This document shows, piece by piece, positions 8,572 to 14,881 of a stretch of 64,000 bases of DNA. Source of the stretch: an uncultured Anaeromusa sp. Its GTDB lineage: Bacteria; Bacillota; Negativicutes; Anaeromusales; Anaeromusaceae. Location of the stretch: positions 186,001-250,000 of the forward strand of contig NZ_OY764902.1 of assembly GCF_963668665.1 (NCBI RefSeq). The letters are read 5' to 3'. Under the pieces are notes generated by a model. It was given only the letters and a program-made list of their open reading frames with translations. It made no database searches and was not told the DNA's origin. Both the position numbers and the translations under genes were made by a program. Positions within the stretch are counted from its first letter, which is position 1. Each line of letters begins with the position of its first letter.

Positions 8572-9380
8572 AAGATAAAGAACCGTTTTATATAGAAAAG
8601 GCGGGAGCTTTGACAGTAGGACGCTTTTCGTTGCTCCAAGAGGCTGGCTTGCAGCATGCCATGTCCACTCGTCTTGGCGGTGTTAGCAAGGCGCCTTGGC
8701 TGTCTTTGAATTTGGGATATCATGTCGGCGATTGTGCGGAAGATGTTACTGCCAACCGTAAGCTCTTTTGCAAAGCCGTTGGCGCTGAGGCGTCCAAGGT
8801 AGTGGCGCTGCAGCAGGTTCACGGAAATGTAGTAGCCGTAGTGGACGAAGGTCAATGCGGCCAAGGCGCTTTTGCTTGGGACGGTGCGTTGGTTGGAACT
8901 GATGCAGTGGTGACCGCGGCCAAGGGTGTTCCGCTGCTCCTTTTAGTAGCGGATTGCGTGCCTGTACTGCTTTTTGATCCCGTGCACCGCGTGCTGGCGC
9001 TGGCTCATGCCGGATGGAAAGGCACGGTAGCCGGTATTGCTGCGGCCTCCTTGCAGGTTATGAAGGAGCGCTTTGGCACAAAAGGGGAAGAATGCTTGGC
9101 TGCCTTGGGACCGTCTATTGGGCCGTGCTGTTATCCTGTGGGCGAGAATGTGCTGCAGAAGCTGCCGGCTAATCTTCCCGCAGGACTGCTGCGCAGCGAA
9201 AAGGGCGAACATAGGCTTGATTTGCGAGGCTTTAACGCCTGGCTTCTTTCTCAAGCCGGCATACCGCTGCAACGGATCGCTGACTCCGGCGTGTGCACTT
9301 GTTGTCAAAAAGATCTGTTTTTTTCTCATCGCGGCGACAACGGACAAAGCGGACGATTAGGTTTTTTGGCGTGGTTGTAG
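8565..9380 (+). CDS. pgeF: PgeF/YlmD family purine nucleoside phosphorylase (laccase domain)
   Basis: This is a 271 aa protein of the DUF152/laccase-domain family, which contains peptidoglycan editing factor PgeF and proteins with purine nucleoside phosphorylase and adenosine deaminase activity. Visible blocks are MSTRLGGVSKAPWLSLNLGYHVGD, LQQVHGN with its metal histidine, LLVADCVPVLLFDP, LAHAGWKGTVAG and GPSIGPCCYPVG, plus CTCCQKDLFFSHRGD near the end. The conserved His-Cys-His zinc-site residues in VHGN, ADCVP and HAGWKG are all present. The start overlaps the stop of the preceding gene by 7 bases. Confidence 0.9.
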   Translation: MVKDKEPFYIEKAGALTVGRFSLLQEAGLQHAMSTRLGGVSKAPWLSLNLGYHVGDCAEDVTANRKLFCKAVGAEASKVVALQQVHGNVVAVVDEGQCGQGAFAWDGALVGTDAVVTAAKGVPLLLLVADCVPVLLFDPVHRVLALAHAGWKGTVAGIAAASLQVMKERFGTKGEECLAALGPSIGPCCYPVGENVLQKLPANLPAGLLRSEKGEHRLDLRGFNAWLLSQAGIPLQRIADSGVCTCCQKDLFFSHRGDNGQSGRLGFLAWL

Positions 9381-9427
9381 ATACATCGTTTTGATAGGAG
9401 CAGGTTTGCCAAAAGGAGGCGAAAACC

Positions 9428-9616
9428 ATGCAGGAGCAGGGAACGAATAAAATCAACTGCAATAAATGCAAGTATTTCTATATCACTTGGGAAAAAGAAT
9501 TTCCCTATGGTTGCAAGGCTATGGGCTTTAAAAGCAAGAATATGCCTAACAGGGTGACTAGGGAAGTTTCCCAGCGGCAATGCCTGTCCTTTGAGCCGAA
9601 AGACGAGCCGCGCTAA
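9428..9616 (+). CDS. Small cysteine-rich protein, function unknown
   Basis: The protein has 62 residues. It has a CNKC pair near residue 11, a further cysteine in YGCKAMGF and one in QRQCLSFEP, so four cysteines are arranged as a plausible small metal site (inference). The layout CxxCKYFYITW..FPYGCKAMGFKSK..P..V...S...C..FE recurs in conserved short bacterial proteins of unknown role, some of which carry an unsupported uracil-DNA glycosylase name. A strong ribosome site, AAAGGAGG, ends 8 bases before the ATG. It follows pgeF after 47 bases and may be in the same transcript. Confidence 0.7.
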   Translation: MQEQGTNKINCNKCKYFYITWEKEFPYGCKAMGFKSKNMPNRVTREVSQRQCLSFEPKDEPR

Positions 9617-9629
9617 GGCCAGAAGAAAA

Positions 9630-9758
9630 TTGAACAAGAGTCGCGGGAGTCAAGGGAGGGTACGCAGGAGAAGCGCGGGCAACGGTTTTGAACAGGAGTA
9701 GATGGAGGGCCCGAAAACGGTTGGATTGAACAGGAGAATCGGAGAAGCGGAGGGTACG
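9630..9758 (+). repeat. Degenerate purine-rich direct repeats in non-coding DNA
   Basis: Three copies of TTGAACARGAG occur at 9630-9640, 9688-9698 and 9726-9736. Two copies of GGAGGGTACG occur at 9655-9664 and 9749-9758, and GGAGAAGCG also occurs twice. The stretch has no good coding frame. It lies between the small cysteine-rich gene and a strong terminator, so it would be the 3' untranslated part of the transcript. Function unknown. Confidence 0.6.
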
Positions 9759-9802
9759 TCTGAGAGTTACGGGAGATGCGGTTTTGCACAGAGCACGAAA
9801 AA

Positions 9803-9845
9803 AAGCTGACCCTGTCTGCGCGACAAGGTCAGCTTGCTTTTTAAA
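9803..9845 (+). terminator. Rho-independent terminator of the cobamide/pgeF region
   Basis: A 14-bp stem with one mismatch (9803-9816 with 9822-9835; loop TGCGC) is followed by a T-rich run, TTGCTTTTT. The 5' side begins after a run of A, so the hairpin could also work on the opposite strand. It closes the long plus-strand gene run that begins before the window. Confidence 0.88.
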
Positions 9846-9918
9846 TATATTAGAATTTATGATCGAACCGCGAAATATACGAAAGACGCGAAAGGGGTTT
9901 CAAGAGAAAAATCACGCA

Positions 9919-9983
9919 CAACGGAGCACGCCCCCGGCTCTGCCGCTTCCCCACCAGAACGGCAGAGCACTCATGCTCCGTTG
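9919..9983. repeat. Interrupted inverted repeat (two nested stems)
   Basis: The outer arms CAACGGAGCA (9919-9928) and TGCTCCGTTG (9974-9983) are perfect 10-bp complements. The inner arms GCTCTGCCG (9937-9945) and CGGCAGAGC (9960-9968) are perfect 9-bp complements. The internal loops are C-rich on the 5' side (8 bases) and 5 bases on the 3' side; the apical loop is 14 bases. No T-run follows, so it is not a standard terminator. It sits alone in about 290 bases without a gene. Confidence 0.7.
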
Positions 9984-10048
9984 CTCCTGTTTATACTAAC
10001 ATAAATCAGTAGACAATTCCAGAGCAAGGTGATGATTTATTCTCGTCC

Positions 10049-10077
10049 TGGTTACGTCGCTACATTTGCGGTATAAT
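10049..10077 (+). promoter_or_regulatory. Possible promoter for the HD-domain gene
   Basis: A perfect -10 hexamer TATAAT lies at 10072-10077, 62 bases before the ATG at 10139. The -35 position (10049-10054, TGGTTA, 17-base spacing) is a weak match, so the call rests mainly on the -10 and on the terminator upstream. Confidence 0.45.
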
Positions 10078-10138
10078 ATACCTGTTTTCATAAAAGCAAT
10101 AAGACCGAAAAATACGGTTTTTTAGAGGAGGAAAGCAG

Positions 10139-10720
10139 ATGTCCTTACAGGAAGAAAAAGAGCGGTTTATTTCATTGGCCAAGACGATTGATCGTCCAGG
10201 TCTGATTCAACTACTGGATTATTTGGAAACGGAAACAGATTTTTATACAGCTCCTGCGAGCACTGCCTTTCACGGAGCGGAGGAAGGTGGCCTTTTGGTG
10301 CATTCTCTGGCTGTATACGACAGCCTGATGACCTTGAGGCAGGCTTTTTCCCAGGAGTTGGAACAGGAATCTGCCTGTCTCTGCGCCTTGTTTCATGATT
10401 TATGCAAGGCGAATTTTTATCGAAAAGGCTTTCGGAATCGGAAGAACGAAACAACCGGCCAATGGGAAAAGGTCGAAGTGTACGAAATCGATGATCAACT
10501 GCCTTTAGGTCATGGGGAAAAGTCGGTTATGCTGCTGCAGAAGTTCATTCCTTTGACGGAGGAGGAAATGCTCGCTATTCGTTGGCATATGGGCGGTTTT
10601 GACGATACGGCGCGTTCCTATGCTGGCGGGCAGAGCCTGTCCGGCGCCATGAAACGTTACGCGTTAGTGCCGGCCTTGCATATGGCTGATATGGCTACCT
10701 GCTATTTTACCGGAAAATGA
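10139..10720 (+). CDS. HD-domain hydrolase
   Basis: This 193 aa protein has the HD-superfamily metal site: a first histidine in GGLLVHSLAVYD, the HD doublet in LFHDLCKANF, another histidine in LPLGHGEKS and the terminal aspartate region HMADMAT. HD hydrolases of this size are usually metal-dependent phosphohydrolases of nucleotides or (p)ppGpp-like substrates, but the substrate cannot be told from the sequence. A strong site, AGAGGAGGAAAG, lies before ATG 10139. It appears to be the first gene of a short unit with rmuC. Confidence 0.75.
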   Translation: MSLQEEKERFISLAKTIDRPGLIQLLDYLETETDFYTAPASTAFHGAEEGGLLVHSLAVYDSLMTLRQAFSQELEQESACLCALFHDLCKANFYRKGFRNRKNETTGQWEKVEVYEIDDQLPLGHGEKSVMLLQKFIPLTEEEMLAIRWHMGGFDDTARSYAGGQSLSGAMKRYALVPALHMADMATCYFTGK

Positions 10721-10763
10721 TAAAGTCCTATAGCGTAATTGGAATGCCTTACAGGGGGTTGTC

Positions 10764-12008
10764 ATGGATACTGCGACGATAGTTTTGTTGGCGGCGGCCA
10801 TTGTGCAATTGGTATTAATACTATGGCTTCTCCAAAAAATCAGCCGTTTAGGCAATGCCAAAGAAGAGTCGGAAACAGACAAAGAAAAGCTGCGCCAGGA
10901 ACTGCAGGAAAGCCGTCGAGAACTGCGGGAAACACTGCAGGATTTTAATGATTCCGTGCTGCGTCGTCTGGCGGAGCATATGGGTATGCAGCTGCAGCAG
11001 ACGGAAAGTATGTCCAGCCACTTGCAGAACCTGACGCAGGCGCAGGAACGACGCCAAGAGCATCTGCGGCAAAGCTTGGAGGCGCAAATGGAGTCTTTGC
11101 GTCTGGAAAGCGGACGACGCCTGGAAGAAATCCGCGCTATGGTGGACGAACGGCTGCAACAGACGCTGGAAAGAAAGCTGGGAGAAAGCTTCCAATGGGT
11201 AAGCGAGCGGCTGGAAATGGTGCACAAAGGATTGGGCGAGATGCAAAACCTTGCCGCCAGTGTGGGTGATTTGAAAAAAGTGCTGACAAATGTTAAGACC
11301 CGAGGAACCTGGGGAGAGATCCAATTAGCCGCCCTTTTATCAGATGTATTGGCTCCTGAGCAGTATGCAGCGAATGTGGCGGTAGTTCCAGGGCGCAACG
11401 AGCGGGTGGAGTTTGCGTTGCGCCTGCCTGGACAAGGAGAAAAGGGATGTATTTGGCTGCCTGTGGATGCGAAGTTTCCGCAGGAAGACTTTTTGCGTCT
11501 TCAAGAGGCGCGAGAAGCCGGCGATGCCGAGGGACAGGAAAATGCGGCCAAAAAGCTGGAGCAGCGACTGCGTTTAGAAGCTAAGAGCATCGCAGAAAAA
11601 TATGTTTCTCCGCCGCATACGACCGATTTTGCCTTGTTGTTCTTGCCTACGGAAGGTTTATATGCCGAGGTTCTGCAGCGTCCTGGTTTGGCTGAGGAAC
11701 TGCTGCACCGCCATCGGGTCGTAGTGACGGGCCCGATGACCCTGGCAGCGCTCTTGAATAGTTTGCAGCTAGGCTTTCGAACGCTGGCCATTGAGCAGCG
11801 CAGCGCGGAAGTATGGGAGTTGTTGGGGGCGGTGCGAGGGGAATTTGCCCGCTTCGGTCTGCTGTTGGAAAAAACGCAGAAAAAGCTGCAAGAAGCCTCT
11901 TTTTCCATCGAAAGCGCAGCCAAGACATCGCGGAGTATGGAGCAGCGCTTATCTTCGCTGCAGCAATGGCGCAGTGAAGGAGTTCTTGACGAGCCGGACA
12001 ATTTGTGA
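10764..12008 (+). CDS. rmuC: DNA recombination protein RmuC
   Basis: The 414 aa product starts with one hydrophobic segment (residues about 5-23), then a long coiled coil rich in Glu, Gln and Arg to about residue 180. The RmuC nuclease-like core follows, with VKTRGTWGEIQLAALLSDVLAPEQY, the LPVDAKFPQEDF block and FLPTEGLYAEVLQ. RmuC limits inversion or rearrangement at short inverted repeats in E. coli. AGGGGG at 10752-10757 precedes ATG 10764. Its 3' end overlaps the promoter of the RNase P RNA gene. Confidence 0.92.
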   Translation: MDTATIVLLAAAIVQLVLILWLLQKISRLGNAKEESETDKEKLRQELQESRRELRETLQDFNDSVLRRLAEHMGMQLQQTESMSSHLQNLTQAQERRQEHLRQSLEAQMESLRLESGRRLEEIRAMVDERLQQTLERKLGESFQWVSERLEMVHKGLGEMQNLAASVGDLKKVLTNVKTRGTWGEIQLAALLSDVLAPEQYAANVAVVPGRNERVEFALRLPGQGEKGCIWLPVDAKFPQEDFLRLQEAREAGDAEGQENAAKKLEQRLRLEAKSIAEKYVSPPHTTDFALLFLPTEGLYAEVLQRPGLAEELLHRHRVVVTGPMTLAALLNSLQLGFRTLAIEQRSAEVWELLGAVRGEFARFGLLLEKTQKKLQEASFSIESAAKTSRSMEQRLSSLQQWRSEGVLDEPDNL

Positions 12009-12014
12009 TATTTT
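11986..12014 (+). promoter_or_regulatory. Promoter of rnpB inside the end of rmuC
   Basis: A -35 box TTGACG (11986-11991) and a -10 box TATTTT (12009-12014) are spaced by 17 bases. The predicted start near 12021 matches the first base of the P1 helix of RNase P RNA. The -35 box is inside the last codons of rmuC. Confidence 0.7.
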
Positions 12015-12021
12015 CATACAT

Positions 12022-12383
12022 GTTGCGGCGAGCTTGAAAGATGGCCGCGGCCGTTTTAGGACGGTCGAGGAAAGTCCGGGCTCCACAGGGCAGGGTGCTG
12101 GATAACGTCCAGCGGAGGAAACTCTAGGGACAGTGCCACAGAAATGTGTACCGCCGGCTTTATGCCGGTAAGGGTGGAACGGTGCGGTAAGAGCGCACCA
12201 GCGGTCAGGTGACTGGCCGGCTAGGTAAACCCCACTCGGAGCAAGACCAAATAGGGAAGGGATGAAGCGGCCCGCTGAGCCTTCCGGGTTGGTTGCTAGA
12301 GCCATTCGGCAACGGATGGCCCAGATAGATGGTCATCACCGCGCAAGCGGAACAGAACCCGGCTTATTGATTGCTTGCCGCAC
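12022..12383 (+). ncRNA. rnpB: RNase P RNA (bacterial)
   Basis: The catalytic RNA of RNase P trims 5' leaders of tRNA precursors. The universally conserved block GAGGAAAGTCCGGGCTCC is at about 12067-12084, and the 3' block ACAGAACCCGGCTTAT is at about 12352-12367; together they form the P4 core. The ends pair as helix P1: TGCGGCGAGC at 12023-12032 with GCTTGCCGCA at 12373-12382. Length near 360 nt is normal. No separate terminator was seen before the next promoter, so processing or the downstream riboswitch terminator may end transcripts. Confidence 0.95.
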
Positions 12384-12389
12384 ACTTTC

Positions 12390-12418
12390 TTGACAAAAGA
12401 ACAATTTTTCGTTACTCT
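12390..12418 (+). promoter_or_regulatory. Promoter of the manganese riboswitch transcript
   Basis: A perfect TTGACA (12390-12395) begins 7 bases after the RNase P RNA end. A weaker -10, TACTCT, lies at 12413-12418 with 17-base spacing. Transcription would start about 12425, just before the riboswitch. Confidence 0.6.
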
Positions 12419-12427
12419 ATACCCAGA

Positions 12428-12566
12428 ATCCAAAGGGGAGTAGCTTCACGGTGCAAAGTCAACAGTCTGATAGTGCATACTATCTGGCTTTGCCGTTAAC
12501 GAACAAAATGCGTTGACAAGCGAGACCTTTGGGCAGGAAATCCTGCCCAAAGGTCTCGCTTTTTTT
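12428..12566 (+). promoter_or_regulatory. yybP-ykoY (Mn2+) riboswitch with terminator platform
   Basis: The aptamer shows the family block AAAGGGGAGTAGC (12432-12444) and, after a variable stem, CTGGCTTTGCCG on the 3' side (12484-12495). Next comes a very strong terminator: arms 12519-12538 and 12541-12560 are complementary over about 19 pairs with a small loop, followed by seven T. Known yybP-ykoY RNAs sense Mn2+ and often control UPF0016-type Mn exporters, which is what lies downstream. The expected mode is that Mn2+ binding disfavours the terminator and turns the exporter on. Confidence 0.88.
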
Positions 12567-12593
12567 AATATGTAAATAAGTAAAGAAGACGTT

Positions 12594-12632
12594 CACACAG
12601 AGTAACAGAGGTATCAGAGTTTAGCAGAGAGT
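12594..12632 (+). repeat. Short CAGAG tandem-like repeat
   Basis: Four CAGAG units spaced by 3-5 bases (CACAGAG, AACAGAG, ATCAGAG, AGCAGAG) are followed by a diverged one (TACAGGGGAG). The repeat lies in the untranslated leader between the riboswitch terminator and the exporter gene. No function can be assigned. Confidence 0.5.
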
Positions 12633-12724
12633 ACAGGGGAGAATTTAAAAAAATACTAAGGAGCTACTGCCTTTTGCGTAAGAGGCGCGCAAATCAGTGA
12701 CTTCGCAATCAGGAGGCTAGATCA

Positions 12725-13396
12725 ATGACAGCTTTTTTGGCGGCTATGATTTTTGTGGTATTGGCGGAAATGGGCGACAAGACCCAGCTTTTAGCCTTGG
12801 CGTTGGCAGGCAGGTATTCCTGGAAAACCGTGATGAGCGGCATTCTCGTGGCGACGCTGCTCAATCATTTGCTGGCGGTGCTGGCTGGGCATTATTTGCA
12901 GTATGTGATGCCTATGATGTACGTACAAATTGCCGCCGCAGTATCCTTTATCTTTTTCGGTATTTGGACCATTCGCGGGGATGAGCTTGGGGATGCGGAC
13001 AAGGCTACCTGTTATACGCCGTTTTGCACCGTAGTGGTGGCGTTCTTTTTGGCGGAAATGGGAGATAAGACGCAGCTGGCTACAGTAGCCTTGGCTGCTC
13101 AGTATCAAGAAATTATACCGGTTTGGATGGGGACGACTACGGGGATGATGATTGCCGACGGCATGGCGATTGTTGTAGGCGGCATGCTGCTTAAGCGCCT
13201 GCCGGAGCAGGCGGTCAAATGGACAGCGGCTGTTATCTTTGTGCTTTTTGGTATCTATGGGCTGTATGAATCGTTGCCGGCTCCATGGAATGCGCCTGCG
13301 TTTTTGGGTGTAGTGGCCGTGGTGAGCGCTATTTTGATGGGACTTGTGCATCGCTGGCAATGCAGAGCATCGCAAGAAAGCAATAGCAATAGTTGA
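12725..13396 (+). CDS. UPF0016/GDT1-family manganese exporter (MneA/TMEM165-like)
   Basis: The 223 aa membrane protein carries two copies of the family's ExGD(K/R)(T/S) motif: EMGDKT at residues 15-20 and again at 111-116, each followed by QL. Hydrophobic helices flank both copies and fill the rest, giving the internal two-fold repeat of this cation/Ca2+ exchanger-related family. Characterised bacterial members export Mn2+. The upstream Mn2+ riboswitch gives independent support. AGGAGG lies 7 bases before ATG 12725. The His/Cys-rich last 20 residues are variable and probably cytoplasmic. Confidence 0.9.
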   Translation: MTAFLAAMIFVVLAEMGDKTQLLALALAGRYSWKTVMSGILVATLLNHLLAVLAGHYLQYVMPMMYVQIAAAVSFIFFGIWTIRGDELGDADKATCYTPFCTVVVAFFLAEMGDKTQLATVALAAQYQEIIPVWMGTTTGMMIADGMAIVVGGMLLKRLPEQAVKWTAAVIFVLFGIYGLYESLPAPWNAPAFLGVVAVVSAILMGLVHRWQCRASQESNSNS

Positions 13397-13421
13397 CTTC
13401 AAGAAATAAAAACTTTACAAT
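13393..13421 (+). promoter_or_regulatory. Promoter of thioredoxin gene
   Basis: A -35 box TTGACT (13393-13398) and a -10 box TACAAT (13416-13421) are separated by 17 bases. The -35 overlaps the stop codon of the Mn exporter gene, so thioredoxin can be expressed without the riboswitch. Confidence 0.68.
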
Positions 13422-13483
13422 AAAAATAGAATATTCTCGGTGAAAGCGTTGATTTCATAGAGGAAAAACAGGGAGGCATGGAT

Positions 13484-13807
13484 ATGGCTTTGCATACCAT
13501 TGCAACAGAAGAAGAATTTCAAACCCTGGTGATTGAAGCGGGCAAGCCGGTTTTGGTTGATTTTTGGGCTCCTTGGTGCGGGCCTTGCAAAATGATTGCT
13601 CCTGAATTGGAGTCGCTGGCGCCTGAATACGCGGATAAAGCGGCTATTATTAAAGTGAATGTCGACGACTTTCCTGCGGTGGCGCAGCGGTACAAGGTCA
13701 TGGGCATTCCTACGCTGCTTATCTTCAAGGAGGGCAAAGAAGTCTCCCGTTTGGTGGGGTTTCGGCCTAAAAAGGAATTAGTAGCGGCCTTGGATGCGGT
13801 GCTGTAA
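13484..13807 (+). CDS. trxA: Thioredoxin
   Basis: This small redox protein reduces disulfides in cytoplasmic proteins. The active site WCGPCK is near residue 28, in VLVDFWAPWCGPCKMIAPELE, and the cis-proline block GIPTLLIFKEGKEV is near residue 70. Length of 107 aa is standard. GGGAGG at 13471-13476 fits ATG 13484 (7-base spacing) better than the in-frame ATG at 13478 (1 base). It has its own promoter and terminator and looks monocistronic. Confidence 0.97.
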   Translation: MALHTIATEEEFQTLVIEAGKPVLVDFWAPWCGPCKMIAPELESLAPEYADKAAIIKVNVDDFPAVAQRYKVMGIPTLLIFKEGKEVSRLVGFRPKKELVAALDAVL

Positions 13808-13834
13808 AGTAAATGGAGTTGAAGAAAGCTGGTG

Positions 13835-13868
13835 AAGGCATTCTGCGTTGAGTAGAATGCCTTTTATT
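13835..13868 (+). terminator. Terminator after trxA
   Basis: Arms AAGGCATTCT (13835-13844) and AGAATGCCTT (13854-13863) form a perfect 10-bp stem with a 9-base loop, followed by TTTATT. Confidence 0.85.
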
Positions 13869-13916
13869 CCTATATAGGAAAGTTTGTTTTTGAAGAGCAT
13901 AGTTGCAGCTGTTAAT

Positions 13917-14092
13917 GGCAGCCGCCAAATTTTTGCGACAAGATTTCCGTAAGCCTCGCCAAATTGGCGGCGACGGCAGTTCCGCGAACTCGCTGTCGCT
14001 CAGACATACGGAACTTTTCTCCGTCGCCTTCTATTTTTGCGTCCTGCGGACCGGCTTGCTTCAAAAAAGTCGCAAAAACAACGGCGGCTGCC
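13917..14092. repeat. Palindromic non-coding element, MITE- or REP-like
   Basis: About 176 bases fold into nested complementary blocks. The outer ends GGCAGCCGCC (13917-13926) and GGCGGCTGCC (14083-14092) pair perfectly. TTTTTGCGAC (13930-13939) pairs with GTCGCAAAAA (14069-14078). GGCGACGG (13969-13976) pairs with CCGTCGCC (14021-14028), AGTTCCG (13978-13984) with CGGAACT (14009-14015), and CGCCAAATTGGCG (13957-13969) is itself palindromic. No transposase is near. Apart from this element the gap 13869-14186 holds nothing I recognise. Open frames running across it are by-products of its structure. Confidence 0.65.
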
Positions 14093-14186
14093 CCTTCCAT
14101 ATGCTTCTGTTGGAGCTTTTATGTTCTCTATGTTACGCTGTGTGCCGTTTTTTCTTTTTAAAAACAGTCCCCCAGGAGGTTCGAAG

Positions 14187-14879
14187 ATGGAAAAAACAAA
14201 GATTTTAATTGCAGATGACGACAAGCAGATACGTCAGCTCTTGGCGCTTTATTTTGAAAAAGAAGGCTTTGCCGTAGTGGAAGCCGCTGACGGAACAGAG
14301 GCTCTGCGTTTTTACGAAGAACAAAAGCCGCAACTGCTGCTGCTGGATGTTATGATGCCGGGACAGGATGGACTAGAGGTATGCCGCCGTGTGCGGCGGG
14401 TGTCTGAGGTGCCCGTTATTTTGCTGACGGCTAAAGGAGAGGATGAGGATCGCATCAATGGCCTGGACTTAGGGGCTGATGATTATATAACGAAACCCTT
14501 CAATCCGCGGGAAGTTGTGGCTCGAGTCAAAGCGGTCCTGCGGCGTTCTCAGCATACTTGGCGCGAAGAAGAGTCCTTGCAATATGATGAGTTGGATGTC
14601 AATTTAGCGGAGCGCAGCGTACGTGTGGCTGGCGTAGAGGTGGAATTGACCGCTAAAGAGATGGAATTGCTGTGGTATTTGGCTAAGCATCCTGGTCGGG
14701 TTTTCTCCCGTGAACAATTACTGGAAGCTATTTGGGGCTACGAATATTTCGGAGATACCCGCACGGTTGATACGCACATCAAGCGCCTGCGCCAAAAAAT
14801 AGCCGCAGGCCGAACCAACGGAGCCTGGGATATTCGCACGGTATGGGGCGTGGGTTATAAGTTTGAAGTAGGAGTGTAA
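14187..14879 (+). CDS. OmpR/PhoB-family response regulator
   Basis: The receiver domain (about 1-120) shows the acidic pair in LIADDD, the phosphoacceptor aspartate at about residue 54 in LLLLDVMMPG, the T in VILLTAKGE and the lysine in YITKPF. The C-terminal winged-helix DNA-binding domain (about 130-228) ends in DTRTVDTHIKRLRQKI and IRTVWGVGYKFE, as in OmpR/PhoB. At 230 aa it is standard. ATG 14187 follows AGGAGG with 7-base spacing; the frame stays open upstream through the palindromic element, but that part is not credible as protein. It is co-transcribed with the kinase two bases downstream. Confidence 0.94.
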   Translation: MEKTKILIADDDKQIRQLLALYFEKEGFAVVEAADGTEALRFYEEQKPQLLLLDVMMPGQDGLEVCRRVRRVSEVPVILLTAKGEDEDRINGLDLGADDYITKPFNPREVVARVKAVLRRSQHTWREEESLQYDELDVNLAERSVRVAGVEVELTAKEMELLWYLAKHPGRVFSREQLLEAIWGYEYFGDTRTVDTHIKRLRQKIAAGRTNGAWDIRTVWGVGYKFEVGV

Positions 14880-14881
14880 TT

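Noticed and set aside
9630..9760. Possible CRISPR array in the repeat-rich gap
   Set aside because: Repeats are short, degenerate and irregularly spaced (58 and 38 bases), with no uniform repeat-spacer pattern and no cas genes.
12022..12383. tmRNA or a tRNA gene in the structured RNA region
   Set aside because: The conserved blocks are those of RNase P RNA; no tRNA-like acceptor or CCA end is visible.
14037..14186. 50-codon N-terminal extension of the response regulator
   Set aside because: The frame is open upstream, but AGGAGG 7 bases before ATG 14187 and the normal receiver start argue against it.
13903..14224. Short open frames on both strands across the palindromic element
   Set aside because: They are by-products of a GC-rich structured repeat; Arg/Ser-rich translations with no ribosome site or homology pattern.
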